A stretch of 56,173 nucleotides of DNA from Aquabacter sp040755535 (GCA_040755535.1 JBFMAV010000025.1:1-56173), one strand, 5' to 3'. Counted from the first letter of the stretch, positions 34,292 to 42,499 are shown. Numbers and translations are program-made. Notes: generated by a model not told the origin, from the sequence alone.

Positions 34292-34618
34292 ATGGCCTAT
34301 GTCCTGCTCCGCCTGCGCCACTGCCGGGCGAGCTTTCCCTTCGATGCCAATGCGGCGGAGAAGGCGGCCATGGAGGCGCACAGCGCCTTCTGGCTGACGC
34401 AGACGAAACTGGGGCGCGCCCTCGCGGTGGGCCCCGTCCTCGATCCCGCCGGCGCCTGGGGATTGGCGCTGGTGGAGGTCGCGGATGAAGACGAGGCAAG
34501 GGACCTTCTGTCGAAGGACCCGGTGATCGAGGCGGATCTCGGCTTCACCTACGAGGTGCTGCCGGTTCCGTCGCTTCTTTTGCGCCGTTCGTTAAGCGGC
34601 GTGCCCGAGGACGTGTAG
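34292..34618 (+). CDS. YciI-like protein
   Basis: 108-residue small cytosolic protein resembling the YCII-related domain. It begins AYVLLRLRHC and has the typical AHSAFWLTQTKLGRALAVGPVLDP stretch split around its central strand. The pattern WGLALVEVADEDEARDLLSKDPVIEAD is the family's ferredoxin-like second half. Biochemical role unknown. Its ATG is 2 bp after the sucA stop and 25 bp before sucB, so it is co-transcribed inside the 2-oxoglutarate dehydrogenase cluster. Confidence 0.78.
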   Translation: MAYVLLRLRHCRASFPFDANAAEKAAMEAHSAFWLTQTKLGRALAVGPVLDPAGAWGLALVEVADEDEARDLLSKDPVIEADLGFTYEVLPVPSLLLRRSLSGVPEDV

Positions 34619-34643
34619 GGAGGCCCCACCGGGGGCAGATGTA

Positions 34644-35867
34644 ATGGCGACCGAAATCCGCGTGCCCACGCTGGGCGAATCCGTTACCGAGGCGACCATC
34701 GGCAAGTGGTTCAAGAAGCCGGGCGATGCGGTGAAGGCCGACGAGCCTCTGGTCGAGCTTGAGACCGACAAGGTCACGGTCGAGGTGCCCGCGCCCGCCG
34801 CCGGTGTCCTCTCTGAAATCATCGCCAAGGACGGCGAGACCGTCGGCGTCGGCGCCCTGCTCGGCTCCATCGGCGCCGGCTCCGGCGCTGCCGCCGAGGC
34901 GCCCAAGGCCGCGCCTGCTCCGGCCCCGGCCCCGGCTGCCGCTCCGGCCCCGGCCGCGCCCGCTCCCGCTGCCCCGGGCGCGTCTGCTGATCACGGCCCG
35001 GCTGTTGCCCGCATCGCGGCCGAAAGCGGCGTCTCGCCCGCCGGCGTCGCCGGTTCGGGCAAGGATGGCCGCGTGACCAAGGGCGACATGCTCGCCGCCG
35101 TCGCCGGTGCGTCTGCCGCGCCGGCTCCGGTCTCCGTGCCCCGCGTTGCCTCCGCGCCGGAAGATGCGGTGCGCGAAGAACGGGTGAAGATGACCAAGCT
35201 GCGCCAGACCATCGCGCGGCGCCTGAAGGATGCGCAGAACACCGCCGCCATGCTCACCACGTTCAACGACGTGGACATGAGCGCGGTGATGAGCCTGCGC
35301 AGCCAGTTCAAGGATTCCTTCGAGAAGAAGCACGGCACCAAGCTCGGCTTCATGGGCTTCTTCACCAAGGCGGTGATTGCGGCGCTGAAGGACATCCCGG
35401 CCGTGAATGCCGAGATCGACGGCACCGACCTCGTCTACAAGAACTACTACAATATCGGCATCGCGGTCGGCACCGAGAAGGGCCTCGTGGTCCCGGTGGT
35501 GCGCGACGCCGACCAGATGTCGGTGGCCGAGATCGAGAAGGCCATCGCCGGCTATGGCCGCAAGGCGCGTGACGGCAAGCTCGGCATCGAGGACATGCAG
35601 GGCGGCACCTTCACCATCACCAATGGCGGCATCTACGGCTCGCTGATGTCCACGCCCATCCTCAATGCGCCGCAGTCGGGCATTCTCGGCATGCACCGCA
35701 TCGAGGAGCGTCCCGTGGCCATCAAGGGCCAGGTGGTGATCCGCCCGATGATGTATCTCGCCCTCTCCTACGACCACCGCATCGTCGACGGCCGCGAGGC
35801 CGTGACCTTCCTGGTGCGCGTGAAGGAAACGCTGGAAGACCCCGCGCGCCTCGTGCTGGACCTCTGA
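34644..35867 (+). CDS. sucB: 2-oxoglutarate dehydrogenase E2, dihydrolipoyl succinyltransferase
   Basis: 407-residue E2 core subunit. Residues 1-77 are the lipoyl domain with the lipoylated K43 in ETDKVTVEV. An Ala/Pro-rich swinging linker spans about 78-116. The E1/E3-binding domain is about 117-153 (VARIAAESGVSPAGVAGSG). The catalytic domain from about 175 ends with the active-site SYDHRIVDGREA (H378, D382). There is one lipoyl domain, as usual for this E2. ATG 34644 gives MATEIRVPTLGESV. Confidence 0.97.
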   Translation: MATEIRVPTLGESVTEATIGKWFKKPGDAVKADEPLVELETDKVTVEVPAPAAGVLSEIIAKDGETVGVGALLGSIGAGSGAAAEAPKAAPAPAPAPAAAPAPAAPAPAAPGASADHGPAVARIAAESGVSPAGVAGSGKDGRVTKGDMLAAVAGASAAPAPVSVPRVASAPEDAVREERVKMTKLRQTIARRLKDAQNTAAMLTTFNDVDMSAVMSLRSQFKDSFEKKHGTKLGFMGFFTKAVIAALKDIPAVNAEIDGTDLVYKNYYNIGIAVGTEKGLVVPVVRDADQMSVAEIEKAIAGYGRKARDGKLGIEDMQGGTFTITNGGIYGSLMSTPILNAPQSGILGMHRIEERPVAIKGQVVIRPMMYLALSYDHRIVDGREAVTFLVRVKETLEDPARLVLDL

Positions 35868-35882
35868 GCGGGGCATGATCCC

Positions 35883-35911
35883 GGCGCGGGGCTCTCGGCT
35901 CCCGCGCCTTT
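35883..35911 (+). terminator. Putative sucB terminator
   Basis: Perfect 8-bp stem GGCGCGGG (35883-35890) and CCCGCGCC (35901-35908), 10-nt loop, then TTT. It lies 15 bp after the sucB stop. Confidence 0.6.
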
Positions 35912-35960
35912 CAAGAGCCTGTGCGGGTGGCGCTGCCGCCCGCATTTTTCCGAGGACGTC

Positions 35961-36608
35961 ATGTCGAGCCAACTCGCGGAATTCCTGACCCTCATGGCGG
36001 TGTTCGGCCTCGCGGCCGTGACCCCGGGTCCGGACTTCGCCATGGTGGTGCGCCAGAGCGTGGCGCGCGGGCGCCGCGCCGGCCTCATGACCAGCCTCGG
36101 CGTCGGTTCGGCCATCCTGTTCCATGCCGCTTACACGGTGGCGGGGCTGGGGATCGTGGTGGCCCACTCCCTGCTCGCCTTCAACCTGCTGAAATGGGCG
36201 GGCGCCGCCTATCTGGTCTATGTGGGCATCCGCACCTGGCGCGCTCCGGCCCCGGACCTCGACGCGCTGACCCGCGCGGCGCCGGACCCTTCGCTGCGCG
36301 GCGACCTCGGCAATTTCAGCCTCGGCTTTCTCACCAATGCGCTGAACCCGAAGGCCGTGCTCTTCTTCCTCGCCATCTTCACCACTTTGGTGAGCCCGAC
36401 CACGCCGCTCGCCCTCCAGTTCGGCTATGGCGCGGCCATGGCGGGCTTGCTGGCCGGCTGGTTCTGCCTCGTTTCCATCGGCCTCACCGGCCGGGCCGCG
36501 CGCGCTGTGCTCGGCCGCATGGGCCGCACCTTCAACCGCCTCACCGGCGGCGCCCTCGTCCTTCTCGGCCTGCGCCTCGCGCTTCAGAGGGGGCAGGCCG
36601 CCGCCTGA
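35961..36608 (+). CDS. LysE/RhtB-family amino-acid exporter
   Basis: 215-residue inner-membrane exporter of the LysE superfamily with about six helices. The signature AAVTPGPDFAMVVRQSVARG is near residues 17-36, and LKWAGAAYLVYVGIRTW and FLTNALNPKAVLFFLAIFTTL follow. Relatives export lysine, threonine or homoserine lactones; the substrate cannot be read from sequence. ATG 35961 has CGAGGA upstream. It is interposed between sucB (93 bp) and lpdA (55 bp) on the same strand. Confidence 0.9.
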   Translation: MSSQLAEFLTLMAVFGLAAVTPGPDFAMVVRQSVARGRRAGLMTSLGVGSAILFHAAYTVAGLGIVVAHSLLAFNLLKWAGAAYLVYVGIRTWRAPAPDLDALTRAAPDPSLRGDLGNFSLGFLTNALNPKAVLFFLAIFTTLVSPTTPLALQFGYGAAMAGLLAGWFCLVSIGLTGRAARAVLGRMGRTFNRLTGGALVLLGLRLALQRGQAAA

Positions 36609-36663
36609 TCCACCGCCCGCCGCGCGGCCGCGCGCCGCGTCATTTCTTCAAGGATCGAACGTC

Positions 36664-38067
36664 ATGTCCTACGATCTCATCGTCATCGGCACCGGCCCCG
36701 GCGGCTATGTGTGCGCCATCCGCGCCGCCCAGCTCGGCCTCAAGGTGGGCGTGGTGGAAAAGCGCGCCACCCATGGCGGCACCTGCCTGAATGTGGGCTG
36801 CATCCCCTCCAAGGCGCTGCTGCACGCCTCGCACCTGTTCGAGGAGGCCGGGCACGCCTTCCCGTCGATGGGCATTACGGTGTCCGCCCCCAAGCTCGAC
36901 CACGCGGCATTCCTCGGATTCAAGGACAAGGCTGTCGAGGGCAACACCAAGGGCGTCGAGTTCCTGCTGAAGAAGAACAAGGTCGACGTGCATTTCGGCA
37001 CCGCCAAGATCCTCGCCGCCGGCAAGGTGGAAGTGACCGCCAATGCGGATGGCGCGAAAAGCGTGCTTGAGACCAAGAATATCGTCATCGCCACAGGCTC
37101 GGACGTGGCGCAGCTTCCCGGCGTCACCATCGACGAGGAAAAGGTGGTCTCCTCCACCGGCGCGCTGGTCCTGCCCAAGGTGCCCGGCAAGCTGGTGGTG
37201 GTCGGCGCGGGCGTGATCGGCCTTGAGCTCGGCTCGGTCTGGCGCCGCCTGGGCGCGCAGGTCACGGTGGTGGAATTCCTCGACCGCATCCTGCCCGGCA
37301 TGGACGCAGACGTGGCCAAGAGCTTCCAGCGCATCCTGGAAAAGCAGGGCATGACCTTCAAGCTCGGCACCAAGGTCACGGGCGTGGACACCAAGGGCAA
37401 GGGCGTGAAGGTGTCGGTTGAGCCGGCCGCCGGCGGGGCCGCCGAGACGCTTGAGGCGGACGTGGTGCTGGTGGCCATCGGCCGCGTCGCCTACACGCAG
37501 GGCCTCGGCCTCGCCGAGATCGGCGTCGAGACCGACAAGCGCGGTCGCGTGGTCATCGACCCGCATTTCCAGACCAACGTGCCGGGCATTTTTGCCATCG
37601 GCGACGTGGTCGCAGGCCCCATGCTGGCCCACAAGGCCGAAGACGAAGGCGTCGCCTGCGCCGAAATCCTCGCCGGCAAGGCGGGGCATGTGAATTACGG
37701 CGTCATTCCCGGTGTCGTCTACACCTTCCCGGAGGTTGCCTCGGTGGGCAAGACCGAGGAGGAACTGAAGGCCGAGGGCATCGCCTATACGGTCGGCAAG
37801 TTCCCCTTCCTCGCCAATGGCCGCGCCAAGGCCAACAACCAGACCGACGGCTTCGTCAAGATCCTCGCGGACGCCGCCACTGACAAGGTGCTGGGCGCCC
37901 ATATCATCGGCGTCGAGGCAGGCGAGCTGATCCACGAATGCGCGGTGCTGATGGAGTTCGGCGGCTCGTCCGAGGATCTCGCCCGCACCTGCCATGCCCA
38001 CCCGACCCGCTCCGAGGCGGTGAAGGAAGCGGCCATGGCGGTGGAAAAGCGCGCCATCCATATGTGA
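36664..38067 (+). CDS. lpdA: Dihydrolipoyl dehydrogenase (E3)
   Basis: 467-residue FAD-dependent E3 that reoxidises lipoyl groups of 2-keto-acid dehydrogenases. N-terminal FAD fold VIGTGPGGYVCAIRAAQLG, redox disulfide C41/C46 in GGTCLNVGCIPSK, NAD fold VVGAGVIGLELGSVW, second FAD motif IFAIGDVVAGPMLAHKAEDEG. The C-terminal HAHPTRSEAVKEA holds the catalytic His/Glu pair. ATG 36664. Its place after sucA-sucB indicates the 2-oxoglutarate dehydrogenase complex as main partner, possibly shared with others. Confidence 0.97.
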   Translation: MSYDLIVIGTGPGGYVCAIRAAQLGLKVGVVEKRATHGGTCLNVGCIPSKALLHASHLFEEAGHAFPSMGITVSAPKLDHAAFLGFKDKAVEGNTKGVEFLLKKNKVDVHFGTAKILAAGKVEVTANADGAKSVLETKNIVIATGSDVAQLPGVTIDEEKVVSSTGALVLPKVPGKLVVVGAGVIGLELGSVWRRLGAQVTVVEFLDRILPGMDADVAKSFQRILEKQGMTFKLGTKVTGVDTKGKGVKVSVEPAAGGAAETLEADVVLVAIGRVAYTQGLGLAEIGVETDKRGRVVIDPHFQTNVPGIFAIGDVVAGPMLAHKAEDEGVACAEILAGKAGHVNYGVIPGVVYTFPEVASVGKTEEELKAEGIAYTVGKFPFLANGRAKANNQTDGFVKILADAATDKVLGAHIIGVEAGELIHECAVLMEFGGSSEDLARTCHAHPTRSEAVKEAAMAVEKRAIHM

Positions 38068-38073
38068 TCGATC

Positions 38074-38105
38074 CCCCTGGCCCGCGCGCCGGCGCGGGCC
38101 AGGGG
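38074..38105 (+). terminator. lpdA terminator hairpin
   Basis: A 14-bp perfect stem (38074-38087 and 38092-38105, core CTGGCCCGCGC), 4-nt loop, 6 bp after the lpdA stop. Only a weak CTTC tail follows, so it may act as a stabilising stem or a factor-assisted terminator. Confidence 0.55.
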
Positions 38106-38203
38106 CTTCACCGCCCGACCGGGGGCGGAGTGCTTTTCCGGGCGAGGCGGGCCGAAGCGGCGAGCCTCGCTCCTGCCATTGAGGCCGGCTAAAAAGGGTC
38201 GAA

Positions 38204-38764
38204 ATGTCCGCGCCCGCCTCGTCCCCCACATCCGCGCGCCGCGCCCCGCGCCTCGTGCGTCCGCTGCTGGTCGCGCTCGCGGCCGTGTTTTTGTTGGAAG
38301 CCTGGCTGTGGCGGCGGCTCGGGCCGATGTTCACGGCGCTCGCCGACCTCATTCCCTTCGCACGGCTGAAGGCATTGCTGGCCCTTTGGGCGCGGCGCCT
38401 GCCGCCTTATGGGGCGCTGCTGCTGTTTCTCGTCCCGGTCGCCCTGGTGGAACCGCTCAACGGCGTCGCGCTCTGGGGCTTTTCCCACGGGCAGTGGACG
38501 CTCGGCGCCGCGAGCCTGGTGGTGGAGAAACTGGTGGGCGTCGGCCTCATGGCCTTCGTCTATGGCGCGTGCGAGCCGCAACTGATGAAGATCGGCTGGT
38601 TCGCCGCCCTGGTCCGCCTGTGCCTGCGGGCCAAGGCGTGGGCGGATGCGGAAATCGCCCCCTTGAAAGCGCGCCTTCTGGCCCTGCGGGCGCGCGTTGC
38701 CCGCGAGGCGGGCCTCCTCTCGCGCATCGCCGCCCTGCGCCGGCGCATCTTTTCGCGCGGCTAG
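38204..38764 (+). CDS. Hypothetical membrane protein
   Basis: 186-residue protein with a basic N-terminus, a helix at about 20-36 (PLLVALAAVFLLEAWLW), a second at about 70-90 (GALLLFLVPVALVEPLNGVAL) and a third near 105-122 (LVVEKLVGVGLMAFVYGAC). The C-terminal third is a long Arg/Ala/Leu-rich amphipathic helix (LLALRARVAREAGLLS), probably cytosolic. No named family recognised. It lies between lpdA and xerC, an arrangement found in other Hyphomicrobiales, and its stop is directly followed by REP elements. Confidence 0.72.
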   Translation: MSAPASSPTSARRAPRLVRPLLVALAAVFLLEAWLWRRLGPMFTALADLIPFARLKALLALWARRLPPYGALLLFLVPVALVEPLNGVALWGFSHGQWTLGAASLVVEKLVGVGLMAFVYGACEPQLMKIGWFAALVRLCLRAKAWADAEIAPLKARLLALRARVAREAGLLSRIAALRRRIFSRG

Positions 38765-38870
38765 AGCGCGATCCGATCAGATTGAACCAATCTGATCGGT
38801 GAATCGCCCTCTAACTCATTGATAGAGAACGCGCGATCCGATCAGATTGAACCAATCTGATCGGTGAATC
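38762..38870. repeat. Two REP-like palindromic elements in tandem
   Basis: Two identical 40-bp units (38766-38805 and 38831-38870) are 25 bp apart. Each contains a perfect 12-bp inverted repeat with arms CCGATCAGATTG and CAATCTGATCGG around AAC (38773-38799, 38838-38864). The first unit is further enclosed by TAGAGCGCGAT and ATCGCCCTCTA (38762-38772, 38803-38813, one mismatch). They fill the space between the 3' ends of the membrane-protein gene and xerC, a typical REP position. Confidence 0.8.
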
Positions 38871-38884
38871 AGGCTCCGTGGCGG

Positions 38885-39868
38885 TCAGGCCCGAGGATGG
38901 GCGGCGCGATAGGCGCGCAGCAGGGCGGTCTCGTCGAGCGCGGTGTAGATCTGCGTGGTGGAGAGCGAGGCGTGGCCAAGCAATTCCTGGATCGCCCGCA
39001 GGTCTCCGCCGCGCGCCAGCAAATGGGTGGCGAAGGAATGGCGCAAGGCATGGGGCGTCGCGCTGTCGGGCAGGCCGAGCGCGCCGCGCATCCGCTCCAC
39101 CGCCAGTTGAACGATGCGCGGTGAGAGCTGGCCGCCCTTGGCGCCCCGGAACAGAGGGGTGTCCGTCTCCAGGACGAAGGGGCAGAGGCGCACATAGTCC
39201 GAAATCGCGGCGGCCACCGGCGCGATCAGCGGCACCATGCGGGTCTTGTTGCCCTTGCCGGTCACGGTGAGGCGCCCTTCTCCCGTGCCGGGAGCAACCT
39301 GGCCCGCTTTAAGGCCCAGGGCCTCGGAAATGCGCAGCCCCGCGCCGTAGAGGAGCCCGATCACCGCCGCGTCTCGGGAGAGCACCCAGGGCGCGCGGAT
39401 GTCACCGGCGCGGGTCGCCGGATCGGCGAGGGCTCGGGCCGCCTCCACGCTCACCGGCTTCGGCAATCCCTTGGGAACCTTGGGCGCGCGCACCGCCGCG
39501 AGCGGCGCCAGCGGGCCAAGACCGTCGCGTTCCAGATGGCGTGCGAAGGAGCGGGCCGCCGCCAGAAGCCGCACGAGGCTGCGGGGCGCGGCCCCGGTGC
39601 CGCGGCGCGCGGCGAGCACGGCGCGAATGTCGGCGGGCGCGAGGCGGGAAAGGGCGGCGCGGTCCGGCCGGGCGCCCAGATGATCGGTCAGGATCAGGAA
39701 CACCTGTGCGAGGTCGCGGGCATAGGCCTCGCGCGTCTTGGGCGACAGCCGCCGCTCATGGGCGAGGCGCGCCAACCAGCCTTCCGCCGCTTCCGCGACA
39801 TCGGGGGCGCAGGCGCTGATGAGGGCGCGCTCGACGCGCCGTGCCTTCTCTTCGTCGCTCATGGCCAT
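38885..39868 (-). CDS. xerC: Tyrosine recombinase XerC
   Basis: 327-residue tyrosine recombinase. The N-terminal SAM-like DNA-binding domain (about 25-115) and the catalytic domain (about 135-320) are complete. Catalytic residues visible are R179 (LRISEAL), K205 (GKGNK), H273 and R276 (HALRHSF), H299 (LLGHA) and nucleophile Y308. XerC with XerD resolves chromosome dimers at dif; no xerD or dif is in the window. ATG 39868 has AGGAG 7 nt upstream. The host-chromosome context and lack of mobile genes argue against an integrase. Confidence 0.9.
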   Translation of the reverse strand: MAMSDEEKARRVERALISACAPDVAEAAEGWLARLAHERRLSPKTREAYARDLAQVFLILTDHLGARPDRAALSRLAPADIRAVLAARRGTGAAPRSLVRLLAAARSFARHLERDGLGPLAPLAAVRAPKVPKGLPKPVSVEAARALADPATRAGDIRAPWVLSRDAAVIGLLYGAGLRISEALGLKAGQVAPGTGEGRLTVTGKGNKTRMVPLIAPVAAAISDYVRLCPFVLETDTPLFRGAKGGQLSPRIVQLAVERMRGALGLPDSATPHALRHSFATHLLARGGDLRAIQELLGHASLSTTQIYTALDETALLRAYRAAHPRA

Positions 39869-39951
39869 GGCCGCACTCCTGACGCGCCATCAAAGGGCAG
39901 GGTCGATGAATCCCGCTTTAACGAAAGCCGCAAGCCCCCCTTGCACGAGCA

Positions 39952-39996
39952 ATATATCTTACGATATATCTGTTGCTAGTATGTCGTAAGATATAT
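39952..39996. promoter_or_regulatory. Two PadR-type operators over the padR promoter
   Basis: Site one, ATATATC-TTAC-GATATAT (39952-39969), is a perfect inverted repeat. Site two, GTATGTC-GTAA-GATATAT (39979-39996), is its inverted near-copy. Centres are 27 bp apart. Site one overlaps a possible promoter (TTGCAC at 39941-39946, 17 nt, ATATAT at 39964-39969). The sites lie 24 bp before padR and 84 bp from the divergent xerC start, so autoregulation is likely. Confidence 0.7.
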
Positions 39997-40019
39997 CATT
40001 CGTTAAAAGGAAGACCCCC

Positions 40020-40661
40020 ATGTTTGGATGCAGACCCCATTGGAACCCCGAGCGCCATGGCGCGGGCCGCTTCTCGGAAGGCGGGCGCGGCGGCGGCGGG
40101 CACGGCCATGGACACGGACGCGGTGGACGCGGCCCCGGCGGGGGCGACATGTTCCGCCTCGGCCGCATGCTGGCCCAGGGCGACCTGAAGCTGCTCGCCC
40201 TCGCGCTCATCGCGGAGCAGCCGCGCCACGGCTATGAGATCATCAAGCTGATCGAGGAGAAGACCGGCGGCTGGTATTCTCCGAGCCCGGGCGTCGTCTA
40301 TCCGACCCTCACCTATCTCGAAGAGGCCGGCTATGTGACCGCCGAGGCCGAGGGCGCGAAGAAGCGTTATGCCATCACGCCGGAAGGCGCGGCCTATCTG
40401 GAAGACAATCGCGCGCTCGCGGACAGTCTGATCGGCCGCCTCGCCGAGATCGGCCTCAAGATGAGCAAGTTCCGCCGCTGGATGGGCGCGGGCGAAGAGG
40501 ATAGCGAGCCGCGCTCCGGCGCGGGCCTGCCGCGCCTCGTGGGCGCGGCCATGGAAGACCTGAAGGATGCCGTGAAGGCGCGCCTTGAGGCCGACCGGGG
40601 CGGCGACATGCGGGTGGTGGAAATCCTCGCCCGCGCCGCCAACGAACTGCGCGGCAGCTGA
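40020..40661 (+). CDS. PadR-family transcriptional regulator with Gly/His-rich N-terminus
   Basis: 213-residue repressor. Residues 1-43 are rich in Gly, His and Arg (GGRGGGGHGHGHGRGGRG), suggestive of metal contact or flexibility. The PadR winged helix follows (about 50-130: LLALALIAEQPRHGYEIIK, PSPGVVYPTLTYLEEAGY, KKRYAITPEGAAYL). The C-terminal helical dimerisation part is about 135-213. ATG 40020 lies downstream of two matching palindromes. The inducer and any target beyond itself are unknown; no efflux gene is adjacent. It converges on the TPR gene. Confidence 0.9.
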   Translation: MFGCRPHWNPERHGAGRFSEGGRGGGGHGHGHGRGGRGPGGGDMFRLGRMLAQGDLKLLALALIAEQPRHGYEIIKLIEEKTGGWYSPSPGVVYPTLTYLEEAGYVTAEAEGAKKRYAITPEGAAYLEDNRALADSLIGRLAEIGLKMSKFRRWMGAGEEDSEPRSGAGLPRLVGAAMEDLKDAVKARLEADRGGDMRVVEILARAANELRGS

Positions 40662-40665
40662 TACG

Positions 40666-40698
40666 AAAACCCCCGGCCTGCGACGCAAGCCGGGGGTG
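40666..40698 (-). terminator. Terminator of the TPR-protein gene
   Basis: Stem ACCCCCGGC (40670-40678) and GCCGGGGGT (40690-40698). On the minus strand it is followed by TTTTCG, so it serves the TPR gene 58 bp upstream. It lies between convergent genes and may also limit padR read-through. Confidence 0.75.
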
Positions 40699-40756
40699 AA
40701 GACTGCGCCGGCCCTTTGCGCGAGGGGCCGGGGAAAAGGGGCGGCGCCCGTGCGGG

Positions 40757-42499
40757 TCAGCCGCCCTTCTGCTGGTCGGCGGCCTGCTTGACCGGCGGCT
40801 CCGCCTCGGCGGCGTCGAGACCGCTCTGGAGCTTCTTGGTGATCTTGGCGAGGTCCTCCGGCTCAGGCTTGAGGTCCCGCGCATGGGCCCATTGGAAGGT
40901 CGCTTCCAGCTTGCGTCCCACCTTCCAATAGGCATCGCCCAGATGGTCGTTGATGACCGGATCCTGGGGCTTCAGTTCCACGGCGCGTTCCAGTTCGGTC
41001 ACCGCTTCTTCATAGCGTCCGAGCTTGTAATAGGCCCAGCCGAGGCTATCGACGATGTAACCGTCGTCCGGCCGCAGCGCGACCGCCTTGCGGATCATGT
41101 CGAGGCCCTGATCCAGATTCACCCCCTGGTCCACCCAGCTGTAGCCGAGATAGTTCAGCACATGGGGCTGGTCCGGGAACAATTGCAGGGCCTTTTTCAG
41201 GTCCGCCTCGGCCACGCTCCAATTCTTGTTCCGCTCGTTGCAGATACCTTTGAAGTAGAACAGCATCCAGCTGTTGCGCTGGGGCGAGGGAATGAGGGCG
41301 ATGGCCTGATCATAGGTCTGCGCGCATTCGGCGAACATCTTGCGCCCGCGCTCGATGCCGGCCAGCGCCACCAGGGCGTCCAGATCCTTGGGGTCCTGCT
41401 TGATCAGGGCCTGAAGATGCTTGCGCGCTTCCTCATACTGGTCGGTCGCGTCGAGATTGACCGCCATCTGCACTTCCGCATTGCGCTTCAGCGGCGAATT
41501 GGCGGGAACCTTCTCATAGACGGCGATCGCCTGTTCCGGTTGCTTCAGCTGCTCGTAGAGATCCGCCAGGGTCAGGCTCGCCAGCGGGTGCTCGGGATAG
41601 AGCCACAAAGCGAGCTGGAGATAAACCAGGGCAAGGTCCTCGCCGCCCTGGCGCGCGAGTGCGGCGCCAAGCCCGTAGAGAACCTCCGCTGCGCCTTCCT
41701 GCGGAGTCTTGATGAGCAAGGGCAGGGTCTTGCCGGCCTTCACCTCCGCCACATCCGCTTCGATCAGCGGGTGGCGCGGCAGAACCTTTTCGAAATTCGC
41801 GAAGATGTCCAGCGCGGTCGGCGCACCGGCATTGCGCGAGGCCCAGCGGCCATAGGCATCCACGGCGCGCACCGAGGACGGGTCGATCTTGACCGCCGCC
41901 TCAAGACGCTTGCCCGCTTCCTTCTTCTGGCCGGCGGCATCGAGGATGAGGCCGGCATTGAGATCCTTGAAGGCGAGATACCATTCAGGCCCCTGGAGCC
42001 GGTCCACCATTTCCACGCCGGCCTTGGCATTGCCCGAGCCCATCATGGTCCAGGCGGCCATGAGCGTCGCCGTCAGGTCACCGATGGGTCCGCGCACCGA
42101 CAAGGACAGATTGGTCCGGGCGCGCTGATATTCGCTTTTCTTGATGGCACGGGTGGCGAGAACCAGGCGCGCGATGCGGTGGGACCGGTCCATTTTGACC
42201 AGTCGCTCGGCCAGGGGCACGGCGTCGTCCAGGTCTCCCGCCACCAGCATGGAGAAGAAGGCGCGCTCCAGCACCTCCTCGTTGCGCGGATCCATTTTCA
42301 GCAGCGCGCGCAGATACGCCACCGCCGCCTGCGAGTCCCGCTCGGTGCTGGCGACGCGTGCCGCGAGATAGGTGCCGGCGATGGTCGGGTCCACGATCGG
42401 CGGATAGTCCGCGCGGGCAACGTGGGGCGCCGCCACGGCAAGGGCCGCGCTGAGGGCTGCGACAAGGGCCAGTGGCGAGCGAGTGAGGTACGTCTTCAC
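40757..42499 (-). CDS. Secreted tetratricopeptide-repeat protein
   Basis: 580-residue TPR protein. Residues 1-30 are a signal peptide (LALVAALSAALAVAAPHVARA, split before DYPP). The rest is TPR-like helical repeats, clearest in LQLFPDQPHVLNYLGYSW, LRPDDGYIVDSLGWAYYKLG and LKPQDPVINDHLGDAYWKVG (each a 34-residue unit). It should be a periplasmic or outer-membrane scaffold; function unknown. GTG 42499 (VKTYLTRSPL) is chosen because the signal peptide starts there and CAGGA lies upstream; the 35-residue extension is rejected. It is divergent from ispE, the pairing usual in this order. Confidence 0.85.
   Translation of the reverse strand: MKTYLTRSPLALVAALSAALAVAAPHVARADYPPIVDPTIAGTYLAARVASTERDSQAAVAYLRALLKMDPRNEEVLERAFFSMLVAGDLDDAVPLAERLVKMDRSHRIARLVLATRAIKKSEYQRARTNLSLSVRGPIGDLTATLMAAWTMMGSGNAKAGVEMVDRLQGPEWYLAFKDLNAGLILDAAGQKKEAGKRLEAAVKIDPSSVRAVDAYGRWASRNAGAPTALDIFANFEKVLPRHPLIEADVAEVKAGKTLPLLIKTPQEGAAEVLYGLGAALARQGGEDLALVYLQLALWLYPEHPLASLTLADLYEQLKQPEQAIAVYEKVPANSPLKRNAEVQMAVNLDATDQYEEARKHLQALIKQDPKDLDALVALAGIERGRKMFAECAQTYDQAIALIPSPQRNSWMLFYFKGICNERNKNWSVAEADLKKALQLFPDQPHVLNYLGYSWVDQGVNLDQGLDMIRKAVALRPDDGYIVDSLGWAYYKLGRYEEAVTELERAVELKPQDPVINDHLGDAYWKVGRKLEATFQWAHARDLKPEPEDLAKITKKLQSGLDAAEAEPPVKQAADQQKGG

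Noticed and set aside
36427..36663. N-terminal extension of lpdA within the lysE gene
   Set aside because: It is the out-of-frame shadow of lysE; lpdA clearly begins with the FAD-binding fold at 36664.
38766..38870. Two repeats as the start of a CRISPR array
   Set aside because: Only two units, each an almost complete palindrome, a 25-bp spacer and no cas genes; REP-like elements explain it better.
38762..38870. dif or attachment site for the adjacent XerC
   Set aside because: dif is a 28-bp site with two 11-bp arms of differing sequence around a 6-bp centre. Here the arms are perfectly symmetric, with a 3-bp centre and two copies, and a related element lies at kup.
38885..39868. xerC as a prophage integrase
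   Set aside because: No tRNA, phage genes, direct repeats or base-composition shift nearby; the gene sits in a conserved housekeeping neighbourhood.
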